Assembly: GCA_965237895.1 (NCBI GenBank)
Contig: CBDEGR010000002.1
Location: 806,001 to 870,000, forward strand
Direction: 5' to 3'
DNA from: CBDEGR01 sp965237895
GTDB lineage: Bacteria > Acidobacteriota > Terriglobia > UBA7540 > JAPUME01
Length of the DNA stretch: 64,000 bases
The notes beneath the pieces are model-generated. The model was not told the origin of the DNA. It saw only the letters and a program-made list of their open reading frames with translations, and did no database searches. Shown one piece after another: positions 46,475 through 54,685 of this stretch (its first letter is position 1; each line of letters starts with the position of its first letter). The position numbers were made by a program, and so were the translations under genes.

Positions 46475-46598
46475 CCCTTCCCGTTTCCCTTATGACCCTT
46501 CCTGTTTTCCTGATGAAATGGGACAACCCCTATCGTAAACTAAGTTTATTTCCCGGCGAGCCAGTATGCCGGATAATGCGTCGAGGTGAGGTGCCTTC

Positions 46599-48080
46599 AT
46601 GAAAGAATACGCCGAGTGGGCCCTGAACGCCGCCCTCGTGAATCAGGCTAATCGGGCTAAGCGCGCTACCTATGCCGACGTGCGGGTGATTGAAACACGG
46701 AGTCGGCGGCTTGCAACCAAGAACGGAGTGCCGGGCGAGGTGCGCGAGTCGGAATCGATGGGAATCGGCGTCCGCGTGATTGCCGACGGCGCGTGGGGGT
46801 TTGCCTCGACCGACCGGCTGATGCGGGAGAGTATCGAAGCGACGGCTTTGAGGGCCGTTGAGGTGGCCCGCGCCAGTGCGCTGTGTAAGAAAGCGGACGT
46901 CGCCTTGGCGCCCGAAGAAAAAGTCGTCGATACCTGGCTTGCGCCGTTCAAGAAAGACCCTTTCCGAATCCCGGTGGGTGAAGCGTTGGACCTGTTACTG
47001 CGCGCCGACCGGAAACTCCGGCGGGTGAAGGGTGTGACGCTGGCGGAAGCGTCGATGGAGTTCCATCGCACGGATCAACTTTTTCTCTCGAGCATCGGCT
47101 CTGAGATTCGCCAAACCAAGGTGCAGAGTGGAGCGGGCTTGGCGGCGACCTCGTTTGCCGACAATGAAATTCAGCGGCGGTCCTACCCGAACAGCTTCGG
47201 CGGCCAGCACCAGATTCGCGGCTATGAATTGGTCGAAGAGTTGGACCTGCCGGGTAATGCCGCCCGCGTGGGCGAAGAGGCCGTCGCGCTCCACCGGGCC
47301 GCGGTGTGCCCGCAGGGCGAGCGGGATATCATCTTGGACGGCTCGCAGCTCGGCTTGCAAGTGCATGAATCCGTCGGCCACCCGATTGAGTTGGATCGCG
47401 TGCTGGGAACGGAGGCGAATTTTGCCGGAGGAAGTTTCCTGACCTTGGACAAGCTCGGTAAGCTCCGCTACGGCTCTGAAATCGTCAACGTCGTCGCCGA
47501 CGCCACCACGTCGCACGGGCCGGGCCTGGGGACCTTTGCCTATGATGATGAGGGCGTGCCGGGACAGCGGACGCCGATCATCGAGAGGGGCCGCTTCGTC
47601 GGCTATATCACCTCGCGCGAAACGGCGGCTGCGGTCGGCGAGGGGCGCTCGAACGGCGCCATGCGTGCCGAAGGGTGGAACCGGATTCCGCTGATTCGCA
47701 TGACGAACATCAGCCTGCTGCCCGGGACGTGGAAGTTTGATGACTTGATCGCCGACACCGACGACGGCATCTACATGGAGACGAACCGCAGTTGGTCGAT
47801 TGACGACAAGCGCTACAACTTTCAGTTCGGCACGGAAATTTCCTGGGAGATCAAGGGCGGCAAGAAGGGGCGCATGCTGAAGAATCCCAGCTACGGCGGC
47901 ATCACCACGGATTTCTGGAATGCGTGCGACGCCGTCTGCGACGAGGACTCCTGGGTGCTGTGGGGGACGCCGAACTGCGGCAAAGGCCAGCCGATGCAGA
48001 CCATGGGCACCGGTCACGGAGCCTCACCGGCGCGTTTCCGCAAGATTCAAGTCGGGGTGGCCTACAAGGATGCCTCCTGA
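46599..48080 (+). CDS. tldD: TldD/PmbA family metalloprotease
   Basis: The 493-residue protein has the TldD zinc motif HESVGHPIELDRVLG near residue 255 (HExxxH), flanked by ERDIILDGSQLGLQV and the later GAMRAEGWNRIPLIRMTNI and YGGITTDFWNACDAVCDED. TldD pairs with TldE (PmbA) to trim peptides such as microcin B17 and antitoxin CcdA; no TldE partner is adjacent here. The N-terminus (YADVRVIETRSRRLATKNG) fits the family's first domain. It is followed by the DUF3179 gene after 79 bases. Confidence 0.88.
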   Translation: MKEYAEWALNAALVNQANRAKRATYADVRVIETRSRRLATKNGVPGEVRESESMGIGVRVIADGAWGFASTDRLMRESIEATALRAVEVARASALCKKADVALAPEEKVVDTWLAPFKKDPFRIPVGEALDLLLRADRKLRRVKGVTLAEASMEFHRTDQLFLSSIGSEIRQTKVQSGAGLAATSFADNEIQRRSYPNSFGGQHQIRGYELVEELDLPGNAARVGEEAVALHRAAVCPQGERDIILDGSQLGLQVHESVGHPIELDRVLGTEANFAGGSFLTLDKLGKLRYGSEIVNVVADATTSHGPGLGTFAYDDEGVPGQRTPIIERGRFVGYITSRETAAAVGEGRSNGAMRAEGWNRIPLIRMTNISLLPGTWKFDDLIADTDDGIYMETNRSWSIDDKRYNFQFGTEISWEIKGGKKGRMLKNPSYGGITTDFWNACDAVCDEDSWVLWGTPNCGKGQPMQTMGTGHGASPARFRKIQVGVAYKDAS

Positions 48081-48159
48081 CCGTAACTTTAATTTTTTCC
48101 CGAATCGAAACTCACGCCTCGACATCGAACCAGTAACAACTGAACCTTAAGGGCGACCC

Positions 48160-49063
48160 ATGCGGAATTTTCTCCTTACTGCCTTTTTTCTGTCGGTTCT
48201 TGGGGCGATCCTGTCGGGATCGGATTCGAAAAAGATCAGGGTTCGAATGCCGCCCCGCCCCGGGGCTCGGCCGTTTGCGACCACCGTTCCCATCCATGAG
48301 GTTCCTGGGAACCCTCCTTCCGTTTCGGCCGAGGAAGCAAAACTCAAGGCCACGGAGTTGGTTCTCGGGCTGGTCGTGGCCGGGCAGCCGATGGCCTATC
48401 CCGTCCGCTACTTGGCGATGTTTGAGTTGGTGAATGATCGCGTGGGTCAAACCTTGTTCGCCCCCACTTGGTGACCCCTGACGGGTTCAGGCGTCGTGTA
48501 CGTCCGTTGGATTCAGGACAAAGAATTCACCTTCGATTTCGCCGATACGCTTTTCGGCGAAAACCTCCTTTTCGTCGACCGGGAAACCGAGAGCGTCTGG
48601 TCGCAGCTTGAGGGGAAAGCCATAGTGGGGTCGATGAAGGGAGCGCCGCTCCGGGTGATTCCCGCCTTGCAGACCACCTGGTCTTTCTGGCGGGAACGGC
48701 ATCCGGAAACGCGCGTGATGGTGTTGCCGGGTGTGAAGGGCCGTCCCTATATTTATCGAAATCCGCGCTTGAACTACAACCCGACGCGGCACGATGCTAC
48801 GTCCTTGGGATTGGGATTGGTCGCCGGCGGCGAGGAAATTTCCCTTCCCTTCCGCCAATTAAACCGCGCCGCGCCGCCGTTCTCTCTGCAACTGGGTCAG
48901 GGGCGCGTTACGGTGCACTATGCAAAGCAGGAATTAAAGGCTTGGGCGGAAGATGAAGCCGGGAACCTGCTGCCCCGGAGTCCTGGCCTATAAGAGCGGC
49001 TGGATGCGGTTCCATCCCGACTCGAAAATCTATCGCGCCCCAAAACGTCGCAAGCGGCGGTAG
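48160..49063 (+). CDS. Exported DUF3179 protein, candidate selenoprotein (UGA at the conserved Cys), with a late frameshift
   Basis: The frame opens at ATG 48160 with a signal peptide (MRNFLLTAFFLSVLGAILSG). It gives PMAYPVRYLAMFELVNDRVG, then meets UGA at 48472-48474 (codon 105) in FAPTW, UGA, PLTGSGVVYVRW. It continues in the same frame through FGENLLFVDRETESVWSQLE and LQTTWSFWRERHPETRVMVL. The DUF3179 consensus at the UGA is TYCPL or TFCPL, so the stop sits exactly on the family Cys. A stem at 48490-48504 with loop CGUGU begins 15 bases after the UGA and fits bacterial SECIS spacing loosely. Near the end, CCCC at 48973-48976 has one base too many. Removing it restores LLPGVLAYKSGWMRFHPDSK to the stop at 49063, about 300 residues. 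Function of DUF3179 is unknown; nonsense mutation in a decaying gene is the alternative. Confidence 0.65.
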
Positions 49064-49161
49064 CGTGCGACGGCCCTCCTTCCCGTTTTCCAATCCAAAA
49101 TCTGAACTCAAGGTTGCGACGGCCCTCTATTTCACTTATAACATTCTGGAACGTTTCAAGA

Positions 49162-49938
49162 ATGATGATGTCCGAACCTGCAGCTTCGCACGCAATCGTG
49201 GAATTCGATCGGGTGAGCTACGAGATCGATGGTGTCCGGCCGCTGGTCTCGGGATTGAATCTCGCCGTCGGCGAAGGTGAGAGTTTGATGCTGCTGGGGC
49301 GGAGCGGCTCGGGCAAGACGACGACGCTGCGATTGATTAACCGATTGCTCGACGCTACGCGCGGCGAGGTACGCGTCGAAGGGCGGTCGACGACGACGTG
49401 GGACGTCATTCGCCTGCGGCGGCGTATCGGTTACGTGATTCAAGAGATCGGCTTGTTTCCCCATTTGAACGTCGAGCGAAACGTCGGCATGATTCCCACG
49501 CTCGAAAAGTGGGAGCCGAAAACAGTGGCGCGTCGCGTCGAAGAGTTGCTCGACTTGGTCGGGCTGCCGCACGGGGAATTCGCGCCAAGGTATCCGCATG
49601 AACTCTCCGGCGGCCAACGGCAACGCGTCGGCGTGGCGCGGGCCCTGGCCGCCGACCCGCCGATTCTTCTGCTGGACGAGCCGTTCGGGGCGCTCGATCC
49701 GATTACGCGCGCCGAGATGCAGCAGCAGTTCCGAAGTCTTCAAAAGCGGCTGAAGAAGACCGTCGTCTTCGTCACGCACGACGTGCGGGAGGCGTTCCTG
49801 CTCGGCTCGCGCGTCGCTCTGCTTCAGGAAGGCCGTCTGGTGGCTGCAGGAACGCCCGAGGAATTGAAGCGCTCTACGCACCCGGAGGCGCAGGTCTTTC
49901 TCGATTGTCTTAACGAAAAAGTAACAGGGCAGGTGTAG
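49162..49938 (+). CDS. opuCA: Osmoprotectant ABC transporter ATP-binding protein
   Basis: The 258-residue ATPase has Walker A GRSGSGKTTTLRLINRLLD near residue 37, the Q-loop YVIQEIGLFPHLNVERNV near 85, signature LSGGQRQRVGVARALA near 145 and Walker B ILLLDEPFGALDPITRAE near 165, then VVFVTHDVREAFLLG. It is of the betaine/choline/carnitine type but lacks the C-terminal CBS domains that sense ionic strength in ProV/OpuA, so gating may differ. Three ATGs occur in a row (49162, 49165, 49168). The permease starts 3 bases after its stop. Confidence 0.85.
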   Translation: MMMSEPAASHAIVEFDRVSYEIDGVRPLVSGLNLAVGEGESLMLLGRSGSGKTTTLRLINRLLDATRGEVRVEGRSTTTWDVIRLRRRIGYVIQEIGLFPHLNVERNVGMIPTLEKWEPKTVARRVEELLDLVGLPHGEFAPRYPHELSGGQRQRVGVARALAADPPILLLDEPFGALDPITRAEMQQQFRSLQKRLKKTVVFVTHDVREAFLLGSRVALLQEGRLVAAGTPEELKRSTHPEAQVFLDCLNEKVTGQV

Positions 49939-49940
49939 GC

Positions 49941-50576
49941 ATGGGCTTTCTTCGACTGTTTGTAGAACGAGGGGACGAGATAGCGCACGCAACGGGCGAG
50001 CACGTCTATCTGGTCGTGGGTTCGACGCTGCTGGCCGCTCTGATCGCCGTGCCGCTCGGCTTGGTGGCGACGCGCAACGCGCGGATGGGAAAATGGATCT
50101 TGGGCCTTGCGAATGTGGTGCAGACGATTCCCAGCCTGGCGCTGATCGGTTTCCTGATTCCGCTGAAGTACATTGGCGGCATCGGCGTTAAGACGGCGTT
50201 GGTGGTTTTGGTTTTCTATGCACTGCTGCCGATTCTGCGCAACACCTACACGGGCGTGACGGGTGTGGACCCGGCCATCCGGCAGGCGGCGGAGGGCATG
50301 GGTTTGACGGACCGGCAGTTGCTGTTGCGGGTGGAGTTGCCGCTGGCGCTGCCGGTGATCTTTGCCGGGCTGCGCGTGGCGACGGTGGTGTCGGTGGGCG
50401 TGGCGACGCTGGCGGCCTACATCGGCGCCGGGGGACTGGGCGATCTGATTTTTCGCGGCATCAATATGCTGGATGACCGTTTGATCCTGGCCGGGGCGAT
50501 TCCGGCGGCGCTGCTGGCTCTTACGGCCGACGGACTTCTCGGATGGGCCGAGCGGCGTATGACGCCACCCAGGTAG
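49941..50576 (+). CDS. opuCB: Osmoprotectant ABC transporter permease
   Basis: The 211-residue protein has five to six transmembrane segments and the coupling EAA-like loop AAEGMGLTDRQLLLRVELPL near residue 115, with the family N-terminus HVYLVVGSTLLAALIAVPLG and VQTIPSLALIGFLIPL. It forms the channel of a betaine/choline-type importer. Only one permease gene is present, whereas Bacillus opuC has two, so a homodimer is expected. Start and stop spacing to neighbours (2 and 20 bases) shows one operon. Confidence 0.88.
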   Translation: MGFLRLFVERGDEIAHATGEHVYLVVGSTLLAALIAVPLGLVATRNARMGKWILGLANVVQTIPSLALIGFLIPLKYIGGIGVKTALVVLVFYALLPILRNTYTGVTGVDPAIRQAAEGMGLTDRQLLLRVELPLALPVIFAGLRVATVVSVGVATLAAYIGAGGLGDLIFRGINMLDDRLILAGAIPAALLALTADGLLGWAERRMTPPR

Positions 50577-50596
50577 AGAGCGGAGCGGAACTCACC

Positions 50597-51472
50597 ATGA
50601 AGCGGATTCTTCTTATTTTGATTTCGGCTCTGATCATCCCCGGCTGCACGGAACGGGATTATCTCATCGTCGGATCGAAGAATTTCACCGAGCAGATTAT
50701 TTTGGCAGAACTTCTGGCCCAGCAGATTGAGCGGCGCACCGGAATTGAGGTCGAGCGAAAGTCCAACCTGGGCGGTACGCTGGTCTGCCACCGGGCGCTC
50801 GAGGCCGGGCAGATCGATCTCTATCCCGAATATACGGGAACGGCGTTTGCCGCCATTCTACGTGAAGAGATCATCTCCGACCCTAAAAAGGTTTACCAGC
50901 GCGTGAAGGCGGAATACGCGCGGCAGTTCCGGGTTCACGTAGCCGTGCCTTTCGGGTTTGAGAATACCTACGCCGTCTTGATTCGAAAGCAGGAGGCGGA
51001 GCGTTTAAAGATTCAAACACTCACCCAGGCCGGTCCGCACTCTTCGGCCTGGCGGGCCGGGGTGGGCCATGAATTTTTGGAGCGCGCCGACGGCTACCCG
51101 GGATTGGTCGAGACCTATGGCCTGAAATTCTCCGGCCAGCCGCTGGCCATGGATTTGAACATGACCTACCGGGCGATTGCGGATGAAAAGGTGGACTTGA
51201 TCGTCGGCAGCTCGACCGACGCGCAGATCGAGGCGATGAATCTGTTTCCGCTGGCGGACGACCGTCGTTACTTCCCGCCCTATGAGGCCGTGCCGGTCGT
51301 CCGCCAAGATGCGCTTGAAAAGTATCTCCCATTGAGCGGAGCGCTGGAGGAGTTGGGCGGAAAGATCAACACCGAGCAGATGCGGAGATTGAATTACCTT
51401 GTGGATATTGCAAAGAAATCTCCCCGCGAAGTCGTGCGGGAATTTCTGAGCGGGCTCGAAGCGGGAAATTGA
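50597..51472 (+). CDS. opuCC: Osmoprotectant substrate-binding lipoprotein
   Basis: The 291-residue protein begins MKRILLILISALIIPGC, a lipoprotein signal with acylated Cys 17. It continues with YLIVGSKNFTEQIILAELLA near residue 23, RALEAGQIDLYPEYTGTA near 72 and DLIVGSSTDAQIEAMNLFPL, typical of QAT-type glycine betaine/choline/carnitine binding proteins. It captures the substrate outside the inner membrane for OpuCA-OpuCB. I chose ATG 50597 for the signal peptide. The exact ligand cannot be read; aromatic cage residues need a model. Confidence 0.87.
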   Translation: MKRILLILISALIIPGCTERDYLIVGSKNFTEQIILAELLAQQIERRTGIEVERKSNLGGTLVCHRALEAGQIDLYPEYTGTAFAAILREEIISDPKKVYQRVKAEYARQFRVHVAVPFGFENTYAVLIRKQEAERLKIQTLTQAGPHSSAWRAGVGHEFLERADGYPGLVETYGLKFSGQPLAMDLNMTYRAIADEKVDLIVGSSTDAQIEAMNLFPLADDRRYFPPYEAVPVVRQDALEKYLPLSGALEELGGKINTEQMRRLNYLVDIAKKSPREVVREFLSGLEAGN

Positions 51473-51539
51473 AATTCCCCGGTTCGGCAATGAGCTGAAG
51501 TCCGAGAGTGAGCGGTGTTCATCTGAAAAAGGAGAGAAT

Positions 51540-52037
51540 ATGACCGATCATCGAAGGAAGTTTTTGCATCAAGGGACGAAATCCGTTTTCGCGGCCGGGC
51601 TGCTGGGCGCGGTGGCGGCTTGCGCGACGCCGCCGCAGTCCGAAGCCGAGAAACCCGCCAAGAAAGCCGTCGGCAATGACGGCCGCTTTCCCGATCTACC
51701 GTTTTCACCCGCCATCCGCTACGGCAATCTGCTCTTTCTCTCCGGGCAGATGGCGATCGACCCGGAGACGGGGAAGGTGGTCGATGGCGGCATCCGGGCC
51801 GAGACGCGCTTGATTCTGGAAAATTTCAAGAAGCTGCTTGCATCGGCCGGCTCCTCGATGGAGAAAGTCTTGAAGTGTACTGTTTTTCTTTCGAGCGCGG
51901 CGGATTTCCAGGGGATGAACGAAGTCTATCGAACGTTTTTCCCGAACGAGCCGCCGGCGCGTTCGACCATAGCCGCCGGAGAATTGGTGGTGCCGGGTGG
52001 GCACGTCGAGATCGAGTGCTTCGCTTATGTAGATTAG
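51540..52037 (+). CDS. Exported RidA family protein
   Basis: The 165-residue protein has an N-terminal twin-arginine-like signal with a lipobox-like end (RRKFLHQGTKSVFAAG, AACA). A complete RidA/YjgF domain follows: RYGNLLFLSGQMAIDPETGK near residue 60, ILENFKKLLASAGSSMEKVL and the C-terminal PPARSTIAAGELVVPG with the conserved Arg that binds the substrate carboxylate. Cytoplasmic RidA hydrolyses reactive enamines and imines; an exported copy is unusual and may have another role. GGAGAG precedes the ATG. Confidence 0.85.
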   Translation: MTDHRRKFLHQGTKSVFAAGLLGAVAACATPPQSEAEKPAKKAVGNDGRFPDLPFSPAIRYGNLLFLSGQMAIDPETGKVVDGGIRAETRLILENFKKLLASAGSSMEKVLKCTVFLSSAADFQGMNEVYRTFFPNEPPARSTIAAGELVVPGGHVEIECFAYVD

Positions 52038-52137
52038 CCCGGCAAGGGCTGTTCTTCGCCGCCTGGCTGGGGGCCGAGTTACGGGGCCGAGTTACGGGGA
52101 GGGAGACGGAACTTGCGATCTTGCCGGGCTGTTCATT

Positions 52138-52173
52138 GAAATTACATACCTGAAATCACACGTGTGTAATTTC
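52138..52173. terminator. Inverted repeat between convergent ridA-like and DUF2911 genes
   Basis: GAAATTACA (52138-52146) pairs with TGTAATTTC (52165-52173), and the loop holds the palindrome CACACGTGTG (52157-52166). AT-rich arms give T runs on both strands, so it may terminate both genes. A 13-base tandem duplication (GGCCGAGTTACGG) lies just before it, near 52071-52098. Confidence 0.4.
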
Positions 52174-52182
52174 ATGCGCAGT

Positions 52183-52707
52183 CTACTTGGTTGCGCTGAA
52201 TTTTGCAACTAAACGATGAAAGCCCCAGGCGAGAATGATCTTTCCTTCGGTTCCTTTTCCTTCGAGCGTAATCGTCACTCGTTCGGCCGAACCCTTCTCT
52301 TCCAGGAACTCTCCTTCCACTTGGGCGACGGTGTCGGAGTCCTGATGTTCGAAGGCGGACTTCGACGAGACCACAAGGCTCCATTTTTTCTTTTCCGTGA
52401 AGCGGGCGAGCAGGATGTGCTTGCCTGCCGGAACTTCTTTATCTCCAATCTTGAGCGGGACGTCGGACTCCATCGTGGTGGACTGATCGGCCCCCATGCG
52501 CCAGAGGAGACCCGGCTGAATCATGTCGAGCAGGCTGCGTCCTTCCAGCGGCGGGCGGCCGTATTCAACTTTTACGGTTCCCCCGCCCAAGGAGAGCGTC
52601 GCTTCCCCGCGCGGATGTATCTGAGCCTGGGCTTCAAGCGCGGCAGCCGTCGCGAAAAAAGCGACGGCGAGAAATGAATGCAGAATCGTTCGAGTCGTCC
52701 TCCTCAT
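52183..52707 (-). CDS. Exported DUF2911 protein
   Basis: The 174-residue protein has a signal peptide (MRRTTRTILHSFLAVAFFAT, cleavage near AQA) and the DUF2911 domain: VKVEYGRPPLEGRSLLDMIQ, LLWRMGADQSTTMESDVPLK and VPAGKHILLARFTEKKKWSL. The family is beta-rich, envelope-located and of unknown function; it is frequent in Bacteroidota and Acidobacteriota. ATG 52707 has GGAGGC behind it and is better than the upstream in-frame ATG at 52734. Confidence 0.85.
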   Translation of the reverse strand: MRRTTRTILHSFLAVAFFATAAALEAQAQIHPRGEATLSLGGGTVKVEYGRPPLEGRSLLDMIQPGLLWRMGADQSTTMESDVPLKIGDKEVPAGKHILLARFTEKKKWSLVVSSKSAFEHQDSDTVAQVEGEFLEEKGSAERVTITLEGKGTEGKIILAWGFHRLVAKFSATK

Positions 52708-52737
52708 GGATTGCCTCCTGGAATTATTTCCCAAAAT

Positions 52738-53661
52738 TTATTTCCCCAGCACTTCTTTCAAGTCCGCCTCCAGTTTTTCCGGCGTCTGGTAGCCGACGTA
52801 GTGGCTCGCGATCGTTCCCTCCGAACCGATCAGGAACGAAGTGGGAAAGATGGCAATGCTGCCGTAGAAACGGTCCATTTTTCCGTCCCAGTGGGCGACG
52901 GGGAAGCGGATTTTCTGCTCCTCGATGTAGCGATGGATCACGTCTTCCTCGTTGCCCAGCTCAAGGTGACGGTCGGCGTTTGCGGCGACCACGGTAAAAC
53001 CTTGTCCGGCGTACTTGCCGTACAACTCAACCAAGTGCGGGGTCATCTCCATACACGGCGGGCAGCCGGTAAACCATACGTAGAGTAACGTGGATTTGCC
53101 CTGAAGGTCGGCCAGAGCGATCTGCCCTCCGCCCAGCTTTTCGAGCGCCAGTTCGGCCGCTTGTCCTTCCCAGCCGGTCAGGCGGCGTTCGAGCGGCGCG
53201 GCAAACCGGCGGTCGCGCCTGATCATCTCGGCGTCGATGCCGACAATCTCTCCGGATTTCTCGTCCCGCTCGATGAAAGGCGGAACGCGCGGGTCGGCCT
53301 CCATCACGCGGAGCAGCACGTCGGCAGACTCGGGTCCTTCGAGCGAAAATTGCGCGGCAATATCTTTCAAGCTTGGGTGCTTGCCGAGTTTCTCTTGATG
53401 GTCCACCAAAAAAAGCGGGATACGGAAAAAGGAGCGAAAGAGTTTGCCGAGAACCTTCCGTTCCTCCGGTTTGGTGAAGATCTTTCCGTACAGGTCGGTG
53501 ACCAGGACGGGCTGCCCGTCGCGGAGGTTCTTGCCGATGTGCCCCAGGATACGCGCTTCGATACTTTTTTCGGGACTTTTTTGGGGGGCGGCGGCAAACG
53601 AGGAAACGGTTGCCAGCAAAAGAATTCCGGCGGTGAGATAACACTTTGATTGGAAGAACAT
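52738..53661 (-). CDS. Exported TlpA-like thioredoxin-fold protein
   Basis: The 307-residue protein has a signal peptide (MFFQSKCYLTAGILLLATVS). An unassigned middle region of about 150 residues (LVTDLYGKIFTKPEERKVLG) is followed by a C-terminal TlpA/ResA domain with YVWFTGCPPCMEMTPHLVEL near residue 195 (CPPC active site) and the cis-Pro region SIAIFPTSFLIGSEG near 270. It probably reduces or oxidises envelope thiols. It lies 30 bases upstream of the DUF2911 gene on the same strand, so the two may be co-expressed. Confidence 0.83.
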   Translation of the reverse strand: MFFQSKCYLTAGILLLATVSSFAAAPQKSPEKSIEARILGHIGKNLRDGQPVLVTDLYGKIFTKPEERKVLGKLFRSFFRIPLFLVDHQEKLGKHPSLKDIAAQFSLEGPESADVLLRVMEADPRVPPFIERDEKSGEIVGIDAEMIRRDRRFAAPLERRLTGWEGQAAELALEKLGGGQIALADLQGKSTLLYVWFTGCPPCMEMTPHLVELYGKYAGQGFTVVAANADRHLELGNEEDVIHRYIEEQKIRFPVAHWDGKMDRFYGSIAIFPTSFLIGSEGTIASHYVGYQTPEKLEADLKEVLGK

Positions 53662-53733
53662 TCGGCTCCTTCTGGCTCTTTGAATTGCGGATACCTATCT
53701 AATGTACTTGTGAACTCGTCTAAGATCAAGAAT

Positions 53734-54168
53734 ATGGTACGATTGAGTAAAATGAATCCATCCTGGATGAAAAAGAACTGGGAACGCGGCGTCGGCTGGG
53801 GGCAGAGGCGAGTCTCGAACTGGCGGCCTCGGGTTTCGCTTGCCGGCGGAAGCCTGATGGTGCTGTTCACTTTGTGGATGACGATCGCCGTTGACGCCTG
53901 CGGGCCGGAGCGGACCGGTTATGAATTTCTGGTTTTAGGGGAGGGCAATTGGCCCAGCTTGATGGGGATCTTTTCGGTAACCGGGGGGCGCATCTTTTAC
54001 GCCGCCGGTTTAATCCTGGCGGCGCTGACGCTTCTGCTTCTTGCGTTTTCGGTGGTTTCGAAACGGGTGTGGCAGAGAAAGTCTTTGCTGCGGTTCTTCT
54101 TGATCCTTTCCGGCACGCTCTCGCTTTTCTTCATCGCCGACCTGCTCGCTCTTTTCTTGTGGTTTTAG
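53734..54168 (+). CDS. Small membrane protein of unknown function
   Basis: The product of about 144 residues has three hydrophobic segments (VSLAGGSLMVLFTLWMTIAV, FYAAGLILAALTLLLLAF, FFLILSGTLSLFFIADLLAL). No motif is recognised. The start is uncertain among ATGs at 53734, 53752 and 53767. It is followed after 21 bases by another small membrane protein gene; the two probably form a pair. Confidence 0.5.
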   Translation: MVRLSKMNPSWMKKNWERGVGWGQRRVSNWRPRVSLAGGSLMVLFTLWMTIAVDACGPERTGYEFLVLGEGNWPSLMGIFSVTGGRIFYAAGLILAALTLLLLAFSVVSKRVWQRKSLLRFFLILSGTLSLFFIADLLALFLWF

Positions 54169-54189
54169 GGAGAGGCGATTTCCGTTTGG

Positions 54190-54678
54190 ATGAAACTTGA
54201 TGGTGACCCGTTTCACTTGGCAGCGGCCGCGCTTCCGCTTCTATTGCTGCTGCTTGTGTGGTGGCGCAAGCCCCCGAATTGGCGGCGGAAGGAACTCATG
54301 GCCCGATTGATAATCATCGCCGGGGGAACGGCGCTGGTGTTGCTGGCCAGCGAGCTGATGGAACGATTCTCTTCGTTTCGAATCTGGGGCCGCGAGCCGG
54401 CCCTTTTGTACCTTCCTTTGATCTTGTATCTTCTGGCGCCGTTGCTGCTCTGGTTCTATTATGGCCTCTCGCGCCGGGAGGAACGGCATGCCGAGTGGCC
54501 GCGGATTCGATCCAAACTTCTCTTCTTTTACCTGCCGGCGGTGCTGAGTGGTGGAGTGATGGTCGGATTCGCGACGATTTTCGAGGGGCTATGGGGCCTG
54601 CCGGTTTTTGTTGTAGGCCTTCACCTGATCACCGTCGGGTACCTGCGGTTGGCGTCGGTGAAGACTTCTGAGGATTAA
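54190..54678 (+). CDS. Membrane protein of unknown function
   Basis: The 162-residue product has four to five hydrophobic segments (AAAALPLLLLLLVWW, LIIIAGGTALVLLASELM, LLYLPLILYLLAPLLLWF, FFYLPAVLSGGVMVGFATIF, VFVVGLHLITVGYLRL) and short charged loops. I cannot assign a family. The ATG at 54190 begins just before the first membrane segment. Confidence 0.55.
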   Translation: MKLDGDPFHLAAAALPLLLLLLVWWRKPPNWRRKELMARLIIIAGGTALVLLASELMERFSSFRIWGREPALLYLPLILYLLAPLLLWFYYGLSRREERHAEWPRIRSKLLFFYLPAVLSGGVMVGFATIFEGLWGLPVFVVGLHLITVGYLRLASVKTSED

Positions 54679-54685
54679 GTTGTGT

